A stretch of 64,000 bases of DNA from Trissonchulus latispiculum (GCA_030248195.1 JASAND010010987.1:39133-103132), one strand, 5' to 3'. Counted from the stretch's first letter, positions 1 to 11,879 are shown. The notes: generated by a model from the letters alone, not told the origin. Numbers and translations: made by a program.

Positions 1-660
1 TTTCCTGGGTTCTTGATTTAGATCAGTCTATGCAAACTATACATTTTCAGAATTTTTAATCCATGAATTCCGATCCAGGTCTGGACAACCGGCAATAATT
101 CAATTTTTTATTTCCGGCAAAACTGATAGCCAAGTTAGTCCTTGGCCAAAGCATTTCAGGAAATTGGTAACTTCTGGTTCATGTCCTGATTGGATTTTTG
201 GACCCTCGGGTAGCATACGTAATTTTGTTTGGCCTATTTCCTGTCAAAAAATCGAAAATTGATTTTTCAAGGCTGTTGCCACCAAGCTTAGATAAAAATG
301 ATCTTATTTGAATTATTGTACCTTACGGATGCCAAATTAATTATGCATAATGTATGCCTACAGATCTCTACCTCAGGTTTCTTCACGACTACTGCATTTC
401 GGGATTAATGTAGTTTTAGGAATGGGCTGCAATAACATTTTTGCCAGTTTTCTGTAAATGTTAAACTGACTAAACTTTAGGTGAACCATTGTCTTGTCTG
501 CGATTTTCTTGTCTCGTTTTGACCACTAGATTTACTAAAGTTGGAATTTTCGAAGATACCGAAACGCAGTACAAGTATGATATATACAGAAATACTCCAG
601 TGAAATGCGAAACGCCGATCAAGAAATGCGAGTTTTCAACTGAAAGCGATTCCTGGTCCT
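1..660. other. Unrecognised A+T-rich sequence
   Basis: I see no gene here. The short open frames at 470-740 on both strands overlap one another and have no family features. The right end of the stretch borders the inverted-repeat arm that begins near 661. Confidence 0.4.
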
Positions 661-910
661 TAAGGTGGTGGTATCCTTTTGTGCAGTGCTTTTGTTGTGA
701 TTTTTTGAAAAGCCATAACTTTCGCAATTATTGGAGTTGAAAAGAGCTTTATACATCGTTTTAAAGCTTATAATCTGTACTTCACACGAGCTTACGGAAC
801 TAGCAAAATTAGCACAAATCTTGCAAAAATTTTATGACACACTGAGATCTGACAGGCTGAATATAGACCGAAAAGATTTGAACATCGATTTCTCAAAACT
901 GTAGCTTCAG
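661..910. repeat. Left arm of a 4.2-kb inverted repeat
   Basis: This stretch matches the reverse complement of 4667-4890. Shared anchors include ATCGTTTTAAAGCTTATAAT, AACTAGCAAAATTAGCACAA and GAACATCGATTT. The arm begins near CTTAAGGTGGTGG, a motif that recurs at 53276 and 59393, so it is probably the end of a dispersed element. The arms have diverged by roughly a fifth. I saw no target-site duplication. Confidence 0.7.
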
Positions 911-1641
911 CCCAACGTCTGAAAATTCTTTAACCGTGATGTTAACAAACACGGTTGATTCTTCTAGAGCTCTCTTAGAAGCTTAGGAAGTAATATAACA
1001 AATAAATGTAATATTATAATCGAGGACTCCTCTGCCAATTTCCTTATGCTTAAGTTTGCAATACCAGAAACCTCTTTGCAGCCCTTTTAGAAAACATATT
1101 ATTTTAGATTAAGTGATTTGTGGAGGCTTGAGTTGAATCTGCCCATCATAAGCATTTTGACTTGCTGGAGGAACTAATGTCTAGAGACCTGGAAACTTTA
1201 TAGCGTTGTCGGATTATGTCAGTCCCAGTTAGAATAAACCCAACTGAAGTATAACCGTAAAGGAAATGGAGCAACACAATTACATTTCAGAGAACACCAA
1301 CGGACTCACTAAATGAAATAAGCTTATGAAATAAGACACACTCTGTGTTCAGGCGTATATTAATGAGTATTTATTTAATACTGTAACTAAATGGGCAAAG
1401 TTTGTCAAGATATATATATATATATCCAAAATGCAACCGAGATAAAGTAAATCAATTGAAAGCATAATACGACTGATTGTAAGCAATACACGTCGAAGGT
1501 TTGTAATCTTTGGCTCGACTAAAGTTTATCATTACAACCGAGCTATTTTACCTACTTTTATTTAAACCCGCTAATAACTACGTAAACATGCATTCAAATT
1601 CCAGAAGGCTACCTGAACGTGAACGTTGAAACCTAGTGACC
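911..1641. other. Unrecognised A+T-rich sequence
   Basis: I see no gene here, only a short (TA)n run near 1411-1424. The stretch is the spacer between the inverted-repeat arm and the hAT-like element. Confidence 0.4.
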
Positions 1642-1649
1642 CACATACA

Positions 1650-2901
1650 TAGGGTTGTTAATTTACATGTTAAAAAGCAATTATTGTGTTTAAAAGTGCA
1701 AAAAAGTGTTTAAAAGTGTAAAAAATGTGTAAAAAATTTGTCGATGCCAAATTCATTTCCTCTGTACCACAGTAATGATTGGCGTGTTGTTCAACTGTGA
1801 GAAAGGATGAGTTTAAGCATTTATTGCATGCCACAGCCATTAAGGCATTTATTTATTTTGATAATTGACCAAGGATTTTGTTAGGAACTGTGTCAAAAAT
1901 ACCAGTCGAAAATATTGTATATACGACTTGTTTATACGATTAAATAACGTATATACGATACTCTTAAATCGTATTTTTATCTAACTACTATTGTATTAAT
2001 ATCGTATAATACGATTTTTTTGGCTGACGCTTTCCAATTTATCTTGACTCCAAGTTTGTCCAATCCAGCATATGCAATACCAAACAGCCATACGTTTTTA
2101 TCATGAATACATTTGCTTACTGGCCTACCTGCGTGTCTTGGCATTCACAGCTGTTTTAATGCCTCTTGTATAATATGGGACTGCTTTTGAAAAACCACAA
2201 ATACAACTGTGCAAAAACAGATATTCTTTATATACCTGTTTTATGTGCTTTACCAACTTCACAACCACGCAGTTGAAATTTGCTATATACTAATGAATAG
2301 ACAAAGTAAAACTCGAACTTTGACTTAACAAACTGAAGCTTATTATTATCATAATCTGAATTACTTCAAATATTAATCAGAAACCTTCCATCCTTATGTA
2401 TTTCATATTTATTTAGTTATGACATGTTTTCGAATCTAGCTATCTAACAGTTCATTCCGAAATATATCTGGCACGAGATTCAATTGCAACTGAGTTACAG
2501 TCGGTAACTTATTTATCGAAAATGAATCTCCAAAAAATCCTCAACACTGTCCAACCACAACGTCTTTATATACTTTTAATGTCATTTTTTACTTGTTGAA
2601 ATAAAATACTTTTAAGGCGATTTTCACGTACTGAAACAAAACCTGCAATGTATATTATATACTTGAAACACTATTTTTCAGAATCAACGTTCTGTGAAAA
2701 AGTGTAAAAAATTTGTAAAAAAGTGTTAAAAAATTCGAAAAGCAGTGTTAAAAATGGTAAAAATATGTTAAACGTCTAGTGTTAAAAAGTGTAAAAAAGT
2801 GGTGTTAAAAAGTGTAAAAAAACCTGTTAAAGTTTTGCTAGTGTCAATAACTGTAAAAATGTTTTTTAACATTTTTACTTTTTTTACAATTTACAACCCT
2901 A
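1650..2901. mobile_element. hAT-like non-autonomous element, 1252 bp
   Basis: The ends are inverted: TAGGGTTGT begins the left end and ACAACCCTA closes the right. Both are flanked by a perfect 8-bp direct repeat, cacataca (1642-1649 and 2902-2909). An 8-bp duplication with a TAGGGTTG terminus is typical of hAT transposons. The sub-terminal zones are packed with degenerate GTGTTAAAAAGTGTAAAA words, forward on the left and reversed at the far right. The middle (about 1780-2680) is unique A+T-rich sequence. No transposase is encoded, so movement would need a hAT transposase supplied elsewhere. Confidence 0.85.
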
Positions 2902-2909
2902 CACATACA

Positions 2910-4660
2910 TAAAACCACAATATTTACCTTGGGCACTTGGGAGCAACTGCCACTCAAAGTTGTAAAATCGGCAAAGATAACATTTACAATCCAACAAATT
3001 AATAACTGTTTGCTTTCCTAGCAAAAACAGAAAGAGGTTAAAATTTAAGATAGGGAGCACAAGCAAGAAGTTGTGCAAGCACTAGTGGCTATATAGCTTA
3101 CCATTCCTTCTGAACAACCCAAAAGCTGCAGTCTTTGAGGGCTTTTCCTTGATGCTCCACCCTTTCACAAAATTACATTTGCTCTGGGTGGACGGGTTAG
3201 CGCTGACGAATTGAAGAACCCATGGCCCGGAGTCGCGGGAACGTAACACCTGGAGCAGAAGTGAATGGGACAATTTGGCTCCATCCAAGGGATTTCCACC
3301 AGCGTTCTACGCGGGCTGAAATTTCGGCCTAGATAGGACCGCAGTAATCTTAAAAGTAACATAAGGCTTAGGTTCTCTTCCTTGTGTACGGCCATCTCCT
3401 TGAAAAGCTGGGATAACTATAATACAGTTATTGAGGCGATTTCTTAACACAGCGGTATCCTCCTATCACGAATAATCTACTATCATCAGCTGACAACAAA
3501 CAACAGTTTGGATGAAATTGTTTGCAGATCATATATTTCCGGTTCTCAGTTGACTTTTCCTATAACGGATCCTAGGGATCGAAAATCCTGTGTTTGGCAG
3601 AAGACATGAATCCAGAGGCTACCTTCCATCCTCTAGTCAGCCTGATCTGTGAGTTCATGGTCTAGAATAGAATTTAATGGGAGTTTCAGGCGTCGCTTTT
3701 CAAAAAGTCACAGTAATTCTCCAAGGACTCAATGGCGGCCACCATGATAAATATTTTAAATACTTTTTGGACCTTCTTCAATGTGAAAGCTATTAAAGTT
3801 TTATATAGCTAATACAGACAGCTCATACCATACATGTGCGGGGGACAAAGTTTGGGGGGGGTTGAACTGGCGAGCGGAAGATCGCCGAAAAAGCGGTTTT
3901 AGCCCCAACTTTTTTGCCCCTATCTTTGACTAATTCAGATGTTTCGGATTAGGCCGTGATGTCAAAACCTCGTCTAACAATAAAATACACCATAAACTGT
4001 CGCTTTGGGTTTGTAGAAAGGTACAACGCTTGGTTATACATATTCCTGTTCGGCTTCCTATGATGAACACATGCCGTGTCTTTAGATTTGACGACTCTGA
4101 ATTCCGACAGCTTTCATTTTTTGCACTTGCATTTTTGACTTATGGAGTCAACAAATTTTGCGAATTAGCAACAAATTGGTTAGTTTTACAGTCCCCCTTC
4201 CTCTTTGAATTTGAATTCCAACCCAACGTGTAGTGACAGTCTGGAGAGAACCTTCTAGTCATTAATGGATAATGTTGTGTACTTTAGACAGAAACTGTCA
4301 GTTGTTATTGGAGGACTGAAGATTTGTCTGCAGCTGAAAATAAGTTGGAAACCACTGCTTTCAGTTCGTGTGTTCGAAAAATGCCAGCCTCTTCTGTTTT
4401 AAACATCGATTTCTCAAACGCTACTTGACGGATTCTGGAGATTTTTGGCAGAGGGGAAATTGGAATTGGAAATTGGAGGCGCGATTTGCTTGGTTTGGCC
4501 TAAGACGTGTCGCGTCGCAAACAAGAAAACTCAATGCGAAATTTCGTGCTACCGTGCATTTGGTCAATTTTCTTGACCGTTAAGAAGACCTGCTTGAACC
4601 AAATTCAAAAAATATCTCCCTCCACCCATATGTCCTTCATATCATGGCACAAAAAGAACC
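2910..4660. other. Spacer between inverted-repeat arms, no clear gene
   Basis: I recognise no gene. A somewhat G+C-richer patch at 3082-3395 holds two overlapping minus-strand open frames of about 70 codons with no recognisable motif. Near 3828-3910 the sequence CATACATGTGC followed by a G run resembles the end of the 28692-28878 element, but no matching opposite end was found. Confidence 0.4.
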
Positions 4661-4666
4661 TTTGGC

Positions 4667-4890
4667 CGATTTTACTGTTTTGATAAATCGATGTTCAAAA
4701 ATTTTTGATCTATATTTAACCGTTATGACAGAAACTTTTTGCTAATTTTTGTGCTAATTTTGCTAGTTTCGTAAGTTCATGTGAGTGTCCTGATTATAAG
4801 CTTTAAAACGATGTATGAAACTCTTTCCAACTCCAAAAATGGCGTCAGTTATGGCGTTTTAAAATGCACTGCAGAAAACGAACCACTACC
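4667..4890. repeat. Right arm of the 4.2-kb inverted repeat
   Basis: This is the reverse-complement partner of 661-910. It carries the complements of the same anchors (GCTAATTTTGCTAGTTTCGT, ATTATAAGCTTTAAAACGAT) and ends near AACCACTACC, which mirrors the GGTGGTGG motif of the left arm. Confidence 0.7.
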
Positions 4891-5019
4891 GATACTGGCA
4901 CAGTCATCTCAAAAACAGTATTTTGCTAATAATTTACTACAGGTGACTTAAAAACAGACAATAATCTGTTACGTTGGAAATCCATTAAGCTTTTATGACT
5001 GTTTTACACTATTTAATTT

Positions 5020-5450
5020 ACAGGTGATTGTGTCACCGTCCGAAATGCCTCCGAGCTTATTCTTATTTTAGAAAATCGCCAATTATCACTTTGAACCTAC
5101 GCAGTTTTGAAAACAAAGGCTTGTTAGAATCTTGTTGTAATGTTCCCGATTTTGTACTAACCTTTCAGTTATGGAATCGGATGGGCCCCATACTATTGCC
5201 CTTTACGACTGAGCTTTCCACTTCTCTTCAATACAAACCAGGAAATTAAAGGATTGCTTTTCTCTTCTAACTTTGGGGGGCCTACAAGCCGAAACAAAAT
5301 TTAGAAAGAAGGCGGTACCTATCCAGCTGAATTGCTGTTAATTAGCTGGGCTATTAAAAGATTACAGCTTGTGTTCTTAGTTCTTATCAATTAAAATTAG
5401 TCGCTATTTTACCAGCCTAATAACCAGAGCATCTTCCTCAACAAATAATA
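5020..5450. repeat. Diverged duplicate of 32280-32540
   Basis: Two stretches match a second site in the same orientation. 5030-5100 resembles 32283-32350 (TTTTAGAAAATCGCCAATTA versus TTTTAGGAAATTACCATTTA). 5305-5420 resembles 32370-32500 (GGCGGTACC and CAATTAAAATTAGTC are shared exactly). About 190 bp here is absent from the other copy. It could be an old dispersed element or the remains of a segmental duplication. Confidence 0.6.
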
Positions 5451-6229
5451 TGTACATTGCTCAGCAGGGAAGTCTAAAATTATTTTATGCAGTAACTACA
5501 TCCTGTGTATTTATAATTCCCTGTAGAATGTATACTGAATGCATGTTCAGTTATTGTAGCATCATAGTTATTATGCTGCAGTCATCATCGTCTATTGGAC
5601 TTTTGGGAAATTATACCTCGTATTCAGTGACAGGGTGAATAGCAGGAACTGTTTAAACTTGTTATTAAACTATGCCTAAAGTCATGCTAGGTGTTGGCTA
5701 ACTGGCCAAATCTAAAAGCGGTTGTTTCCAAACTATCTAACTGCATTCATATTCCTGTATCAATCAAACTCTAGGCTGCACTTTGTGATGTCAAGCCAAA
5801 CAGCTGCCATGAATGGAAGCATTATGCATTTTTAAATAATCCAATATTTATGATTGTTGTCGGTGGATAGTCCCTAACTGTGCAGTAACCTAGCATCGTG
5901 GTTCTATCAGTAAGCCATTTCGTGTGATGTATCTGCATTCCGCTGTTAATCTTTAAGTTTAAGCAACTTCAATGTCTGACGACTGTTACGTTATATTATG
6001 TTATGTTACGTTATGTTATGTTACGTTATGTTATGTTATAAATGAATGCTTAAAGGATATCTATTTTATTTCTTGGAAAATAGTAGAAACGGGCGTTTCT
6101 ATTGTGCCTGCCTTGGAGTTTTGAACGATTTTCATTCAAAGCATCGATTTACATTATTTCGATGGAAAACAGTGCTCTTCCATTAGTTTTTTCAAAATAA
6201 CATTATTTTTAAAATAACATCAGTCAATC
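5451..6229. other. Unrecognised sequence with a short GTTAYGTTAT microsatellite
   Basis: I see no supported gene here. A run of alternating GTTAC/GTTAT units lies at about 5988-6039. Confidence 0.4.
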
Positions 6230-6390
6230 ATGGGGTCTTATATATTGCATGTGATATATAGCGAATTCATTTCCGCTCCGCATCCACGTGCGGAAATTTG
6301 CGTACCCAGTTAGCAGATAACATGTAGCTTTGTGCTAATTATCTTGTTTCGTTATATGACAGTTTGCTGGCATGTAGGGTTCGCAACACC
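6230..6390. repeat. Diverged copy of the block upstream of the intact receptor gene
   Basis: The block matches 26830-26980 in the same orientation. Shared words are TATTGCATGTGA, TCATTTCCGCTCC and TAGCTTTGTGC, in the same order and with similar spacing. At the other site it lies about 190-340 bp before the receptor start codon. Here no receptor follows, because a palindromic element begins at 6540. It may be an orphan promoter-proximal block or a dispersed repeat. Confidence 0.55.
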
Positions 6391-6539
6391 TTTCTCTTTC
6401 TTTTATTACAAAGCAAAAATTATGACTGGCTAAAAACAGCATTGAGAACAAAAATCACCAGAATTAACTGTTCAGCAAGACATTTGGTAAACTCAAAAGA
6501 ACATCATCACACCTGCTACAAACCATGCGCACATAATAA

Positions 6540-6941
6540 CAAGAGTACATAATAACTAAGAGTGTGACAAGTGTCACATTCTTAGTTATTAAGGCCGGGG
6601 ACATCATCTGCACGATAACGGCTAACCCCCTACATAAATTAGACCCCAGTGACCAATCCCACAAATGAGTACCTAGTACACATTTGTGTACCATCACTCC
6701 CTTGTATGTTTATATGTTGAAGCCAAAAACGTTCTATCAACAGCTGGCCACTTTCGAGCTTCAACACATAAACATACAAGCGAGTGATGGTACGCAAATG
6801 TGTACTAGGTACTCATTTGTGGGAGGGGTGACTGGGGTCTAATTTGTGTAGGGGGTCAGCCGTTATCGTGCAGATGATGTCCCCGGCCTTAATAACTAAG
6901 AATGTGACACTTGTCACACTCTTAGATATTATGTACTCTTG
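6540..6941. mobile_element. Palindromic foldback element, CAAGAG family, 402 bp
   Basis: Nearly the whole element is an inverted repeat, with arms of about 190 bp around a short loop near 6725-6750. It begins CAAGAGTACATAATA and ends with the exact complement. A perfect 7-bp direct repeat, ataataa, flanks it (6533-6539 and 6942-6948). Each arm carries its own smaller hairpin just inside the end (AATAACTAAGAGTGTGACA with its complement). The arms also contain GGTACTCATTTGTGGG and a GGCCGGGGACATCATC motif, and relatives of these occur near 33060 and 57960. There is no coding capacity. Confidence 0.92.
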
Positions 6942-7110
6942 ATAATAACAGCTGCCAAATTTAGGCGTCTCAACTTTCTGTTGTAGTCTGGAAATTGAAA
7001 TTTCAGAGTACGGCATGCGGAACAATTCACCGGAAAACACGAAAGAATTAAAAACTTAGCAGCAGTGCATTAAATCAAAAAGACACGTTTGTGCGAAACT
7101 TGATTGGCTC

Positions 7111-7676
7111 GGTGTCCGTTCAAAACGTCTAAGTCGAAACGTCTAAAGTTCATAACGTCTACCGACGAACCGTCTAACGACGAAACGTCTACTGACAAAA
7201 CGTCTAATTTTTCTAAAATTGTGTCACACGTTCAAAACGTCTAAAATCATTTTTAAAGAAAACGAATCAGGTTTAGTGTTATTTTGAAGTAAATGTATTT
7301 TAAAATCACATTAAGCTAAACTCTACCGCCCGATTGCACCAAATGTTTCTACGTAAAATCTAATTATCTTAAAATCTTATTAGCTAGAAAGATTTTAAAA
7401 TTAAACACATTTTCCATTGCACCAAAATATTTAGAGGGGAGGGGAATCCCCCACCGAAATGGCAAATTTTTGCGATTTTAAACATTTCCAGGGTGTGCAA
7501 ATGGCTTGAGAATATTTGTAAAATTTACAGTTTACATTACACTTTTCAATTCTAGAAATTGTAGAACATTTTTAGAAAATAGACGATTTGTCAGTAGACG
7601 TTTCGTCGTTAGACGTTTCGTCGGTAGATGTTATGAACGTTAGACGTTTTGACTTTAGACGTTTTGATAGGGAACC
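7111..7676. mobile_element. TIR element with AACGTCTA word arrays, 566 bp
   Basis: Long inverted ends (about 95 bp: 7111-7205 and 7585-7676) consist of spaced AACGTCTA words, including CGACGAAACGTCTA and CATAACGTCTAC. The element is bounded by a perfect 8-bp duplication, attggctc (7103-7110 and 7677-7684), which suggests a hAT-type mechanism. The middle is A+T-rich and non-coding. It sits 27 bp beyond the stop codon of the neighbouring receptor gene, so it probably interrupts that gene's 3' untranslated region. Confidence 0.88.
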
Positions 7677-7703
7677 ATTGGCTCTGGATAGTTACAACGT
7701 CTT

Positions 7704-8650
7704 TTATAGCTTTGCGCTTTCTGCTATGGCCGACACCACGGATATTTTGATGCTGTGAACAGCGGTCAGTGATCTGTTGAAAAATGTTTTTCTAACATCT
7801 CTGCTGAAACTGAGATAAATAAAAGGATTTATTCCGCTGTTCAGTATTGCTGAAATTCCTACAATAATTTCCCCCGTCTCAATTGAAATATAACCCATTG
7901 CACTGAACCATTGAGAAAACCAAAACGAAAGTATGTAGCTAACATACATTAAACAAATTAAACCAAACTGGAATATCAGGTTTCTTTCTTTCTTCACGAT
8001 CGAAGTATTTTGTGCAGTCACTTTAAAGCGTATCAAAATTGTGCTATACAAAATTACTACTACAAAAGTCATTCCAACTGACTTAATTAGTATGTACAGT
8101 ATTGCCAAATTTATAGATGCAGGATGTCCGTCACAAGACCAACGATAAGTTATACCTATGGGGGCATGCCAGTAGCAACCTACTCCATACATGACCGAAA
8201 CAGTAAACGCTGACATACTCACACAGACTGCAACAACAATAATCACATGTTTGTTTGTAAAATATAGATTGTATTTTTGCAGCAGAAAGATTGCAATAAG
8301 CCTGTTTACGCATATTCCAATAATAAGCTCAATTATAGTCCAAGCAGTAAAGTTGTTAACAATACCACTAACATAAACGTAGGCTCTGGGAAGGCCACGC
8401 TCCCCAACGAAAGCTTCTGGAGTGCCAAATGTCAATTGTTGTAACAGGTAAAGGCAGTCAAAGAAACCAAGAGCAAGGGCTAACTTGTAAAATGGATTAG
8501 CAAAGTGAGTGGATATCGGTATTTCCATATAACATAATTAACCCTTACATAAACTGTAAGACATACAAACACAAGACAAACAGCAAATATATTGTAGCCT
8601 AAAATCTGAACACCAAGGCCATGTTCTATCCGCGTCAGGTTTGAGCTCAT
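7704..8650 (-). pseudogene. Srx-like seven-helix receptor with a frameshift
   Basis: This is a paralogue of the receptor at 27173-28132. The main open frame (8528-7704, 274 codons) covers helices 2-7. It has FANPFYKLALALG at the start of helix 2, NRLIA (residues 75-79) ending helix 3, cysteines 118 and 132 in extracellular loop 2, and NPFIYLSFS (234-242) in helix 7. Upstream, in another frame, the stretch from 8650 encodes a 40-residue N-terminus with helix 1 (GYNIFAVCLVFVCLTVY) and WKYR, matching the paralogue. Between WKYR and NPF there are 17 bases where the paralogue has 15, so the frames do not join. This could be a disabling frameshift, an assembly error, or use of the internal methionine at 8528 to give a product lacking helix 1. 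A TIR element lies 27 bp past the stop. The role is inferred to be chemosensory signalling at the plasma membrane. The family assignment rests on motifs only. Confidence 0.82.
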
Positions 8651-9545
8651 AGGACCTCAGGATCAGAAGGTGTTAAATTTTTTACCACAATCTTTCTGCT
8701 ACAATGACCTCCAATGAAGACCTTCGTAAATTCTAAGCGAGAATTAACCAAAATGGTCGACAGCCTTTACTGTAGCTATCCGAAGTAAAACAAACTTTAT
8801 GCTTCAAAGTTAAAATAGTGATTTGACGGTTTGAGTTATTGCAGAACGGCTAAGCTAAGCAAGATTTCTCGTCTAATTACAACGAACATTTCTTCGTCAA
8901 GATGCTGTTAATGAGTTAAGAGGCCGTACTTGTTAATTGACTGCGTAGGGAGTGACGTTAACAGCAATATTTTGGCATGTAAAAGGAATACTGTTCTGAC
9001 AAACAAATTACAGAAATAAGTTTGACTGGTGTTGAAAACAAACCAATTATCTTTTGCAGATTCTTAAGCTTCCCCACCATTGCCCAGCTACATAAGCGGT
9101 AATGTATCAAAACTTAATGCATATTTACTTTTAGTGCAAACAACAACAACAACAACAACAAACAACAACAACAAATAAACAAATTGGGGTGGTTTACTAC
9201 ATCCAGTCGTTCTTATAATGGCTACAGTAGGTTGACTGTTAGAATGGATCAATTTATGAAGGTAATGCTTGTTTTTGAGCAGGCATGTACTGAAAGGAAA
9301 CTTGACGGCAGAGAAACGTGCATACAGTTGTCATCTAAAACTGACTTGTGTTTACCTACTTCTTACTTACTTATTTATCTTACTTTCGCTTTAACCTTTG
9401 GCGCGGTGTTCTTTTAGTTTCTTTTGAGTTTATGTAATTTAAATACTTCAGATTTGTATTGTTTCTCTTATTGGGAAATAGTCATAAAAACTAGCTGAAA
9501 TTTTTGTCGCTGTTATCTATGTTCACTTGTCTTCTAGTTCGTAAT
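8651..9545. other. 5' flank of the frameshifted receptor and unrecognised sequence
   Basis: The first few hundred bases would be the promoter side of the minus-strand receptor. I see no strong promoter motif. An (AAC)n microsatellite lies at about 9136-9175. The open frame at 9184-9417 on the plus strand has no recognisable features. Confidence 0.4.
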
Positions 9546-10005
9546 TGGAGGGTCCTAATTCATGCGTGCAACTCGGAAATAAAGTGATGGGGTCTATACA
9601 AGATAGTGGGATGTCCTATGGGGAAGTTGGAAAACGGTAAATAGGTATGGAAATGGCATCGAAGTCTAAAACTATGAAAAAATAGTCTGAAAAATACAGC
9701 ATAACAATTGTACAAGTCTAAGTCAGATAAGGCGTTCAAGTCGGAGTCGGATAGGCACAGGTTTAGAAGTGTACATACAAAAAGAGAAGAAATACGCAAG
9801 TGTCGGACAAGACGGCACTACACTAGGATCGGAGTCGGATAGGCAGGTTTTTAATTGTACAAGTGAAAGTAGGAGACGGAATAGAGAATTAGTTAATTGT
9901 CGGAGGAGAGAGTCGGATCGGAGTCGGATAGGCAGGTTAAGAGTTGTACAAGAAGAAGTCGGAGAAGCCGAATAGTAGCTAAATAATAAGCTAACTACTA
10001 GCTAC
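9546..10005 (-). repeat. GGAGTCGGATAGGCAGGTT repeat, inverted relative of 24965-26000
   Basis: Repeated GGAGTCGGATAGGCA modules occur at about 9734, 9830 and 9921. The stretch ends in TTGTACAAGAAGAAGTCGGA and TAGTAGCTAAATAATAAGCT, whose complement opens the minisatellite block at 24965. The outer edge GGAGGGTCCTAATT also mirrors GACCCTAATTGG near 25998. This is a short copy of the same element family in the opposite orientation. Confidence 0.7.
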
Positions 10006-10010
10006 CCCCT

Positions 10011-10690
10011 TTGGTTTTGTTACAATTTTGGTTAGGGTTCCAATCATAGGTGTAAGGTGGGGCTGGGGGAGGGGTGGGCCCCACAAAACTATTGATGTTC
10101 GCGTGTTTATGTTTTAGAAATGTCAGGGAAGAAACCTGGCACCACTCCCCCTCGATATTTTTGGTAAATTGTTTGGGGGGTCGGTTTTTTTCTTGTGCAC
10201 CACCTCCCCCTCGATATTTTTGTTCAAATTGTTTGGGGAAATTGTTTGGGGGGGGGTCGGTTTTTTCTTGTACACCACCTCCCCCTCGATATTTTTGTTC
10301 AAATTGGGGGGGGTCAGTCACTTCCTGCTATCGATATTTTTGTCCAAATTTTGACTCTTGGGGGGGGCGACTGTCTAGGTTTATTTCTTGTACACCAGGC
10401 CCCCCCAAGATATGTTTGGCCAAATTGTTTGGGGGGGGGGTCGGTTTATTTCTTGTACACGACCCACCCAAATAGTTTGGCGGGGTGTTTTTGCTAAAAA
10501 TGTTGGGGGCGGTTGTTTTTGTTACAATTTTGGCTAGGGTTCCAATCATATATAGGTGTAAGGTGGGGTGGGTAGTCCCCCCCATCCTTTTTTTCAACCC
10601 TCCCCCAAAACTTTTTGTGGAGGTCGTCCCCCCCCCCAACTGGGGGGGGGATGGGCAACTATTGCTGTTCGCGTGTTTATGTTTTAGATC
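10011..10690 (+). repeat. G-rich tandem repeat array inside a longer direct repeat
   Basis: Five or so units of roughly 60 bp contain CTCGATATTTTTGTTCAAAT, a G run, TCGGTTTTTTCTTGTACACC and a C run (10138-10460). The array is bracketed by a longer direct repeat: TTACAATTTTGG, AGGGTTCCAATCATA, TAGGTGTAAGGTGGGG and TGTTCGCGTGTTTATG occur in order at 10018-10115 and again at 10521-10685. TAGGTGTAA resembles the end of the 21782-22316 element. Open frames across it are proline- or glycine-rich translations of the G/C runs, not genes. Confidence 0.75.
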
Positions 10691-11403
10691 CTTAATCCTT
10701 AGATCCTTTGTTTTATGTTCCTTAATTTACAACCTCAACGCCACTCATATGCATTTTACAGGCTAGTTTCCGTGTTTGTATATAATACCTGCCTGAGAGT
10801 ACTCATATGTATTTTACATGCGACGAAGGAGCATTTTTGGTTCTTGTTCTGGATTTCTGGCATGATAACTATGTTGAAAATAATCAGCAATTCAAGTTTT
10901 ACAAAGCAATATATACCGTTTGCAGGTGGACAGTCCCTGAAATTGCGCAACTTTTGGACGAATATGTCACGTCAGTCGTTTTGACCGCTACACTCCACAT
11001 TTCATCCTGAAACTGGCACATTTGGCCAAAAAGAGCATTACGAATTCATTGGAAAACACTATTTTGTGGTTAGCCTTCGTTTTAGCAAGTTTTTAAAAAA
11101 TTTATATGTTTACGTTATATTTGATGAAACCTAGCCAGTTTATGCTGCAAACTAAAAAGTTCTATTTAACGCTTTACGATGGCAATTTGCCTCGGTAAAC
11201 AACAAATCTAGGGTAAATAAGCGACGCTGAACACGTTGGAACACTCAGAATTGGTCTACGCCTTCAGGATATGCTTCGACCAAAGTGGCTTTTTTTCCCG
11301 ATGAGTGGCTTTTTTCCGGATTTTGGCTTTTTTCCCCAGGAAATAAATCACATAGTACTCTCTATTGCTACAGTTCAGAGAAGTCATTAATACATGAAAA
11401 TAA
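10691..11403. other. Unrecognised A+T-rich sequence
   Basis: No supported gene. Two similar phrases, ACTCATATGCATTTTACA (10742) and ACTCATATGTATTTTACA (10800), form a short direct repeat of about 58-bp period. Confidence 0.4.
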
Positions 11404-11411
11404 TCCGTAAG

Positions 11412-11869
11412 CATAGGTGTACCTTGAGAAATCGTTGGGGGAGGGGGTAGCCGAAATTAGGGTGGGTGGGGTCAGCCGTTTTGAGGTGGGGTGGGGTCCG
11501 GAAAAATCGAATTTGGGGGGGGGTAAAAAAATTTTTCGGTTTTTAAAACTTAGAAAAAATTCGCGAATTCGCTGAAAAAACGTTATTTCCAACTAAAAAT
11601 CAACAATATTTCTTCATTTTTGCTCATTTAGTCGAAAAACTTGGATTTTTGGCAAAAAATTCGAATTTTTGCAAAAAATTTCGAATTTTTACTAATTTTG
11701 AGGCAAAAGTTTCAAAATTTTGAGGGTGGGGTCTGGAAAATTTGGGTGGGTGGGGTCTGGGATTTGGCCATTTGGGGGTGGGGTCTGCCTCCACAATTTC
11801 GAGGGTGGGGTCGGCACTTTTCCGTTTGGAGGGAGGGGTCCCCCCACCCCCCCCCCAGGTACACCTATG
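11412..11869. mobile_element. hAT-like G-rich MITE, 458 bp
   Basis: The ends are inverted: CATAGGTGTACCT on the left and AGGTACACCTATG on the right. The flanking direct repeat is 8 bp with one mismatch (tccgtaag at 11404-11411, tccgtagg at 11870-11877). The interior is GGGTGGGGTC modules alternating with T/A-rich spacers. It has no coding potential. The CATAGGTGT terminus recurs at 21782, 23907 and elsewhere, which defines a local family. Confidence 0.82.
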
Positions 11870-11879
11870 TCCGTAGGGG

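Noticed and set aside
3082..3395. Possible exon on the minus strand
   Set aside because: Two overlapping frames look mildly protein-like, but no domain, splice pattern or homologue could be recognised.
10074..10639. Several proline/glycine- or cysteine-rich open frames on both strands
   Set aside because: They are translations of tandem G-run/C-run repeats. Frames on opposite strands are equally open.
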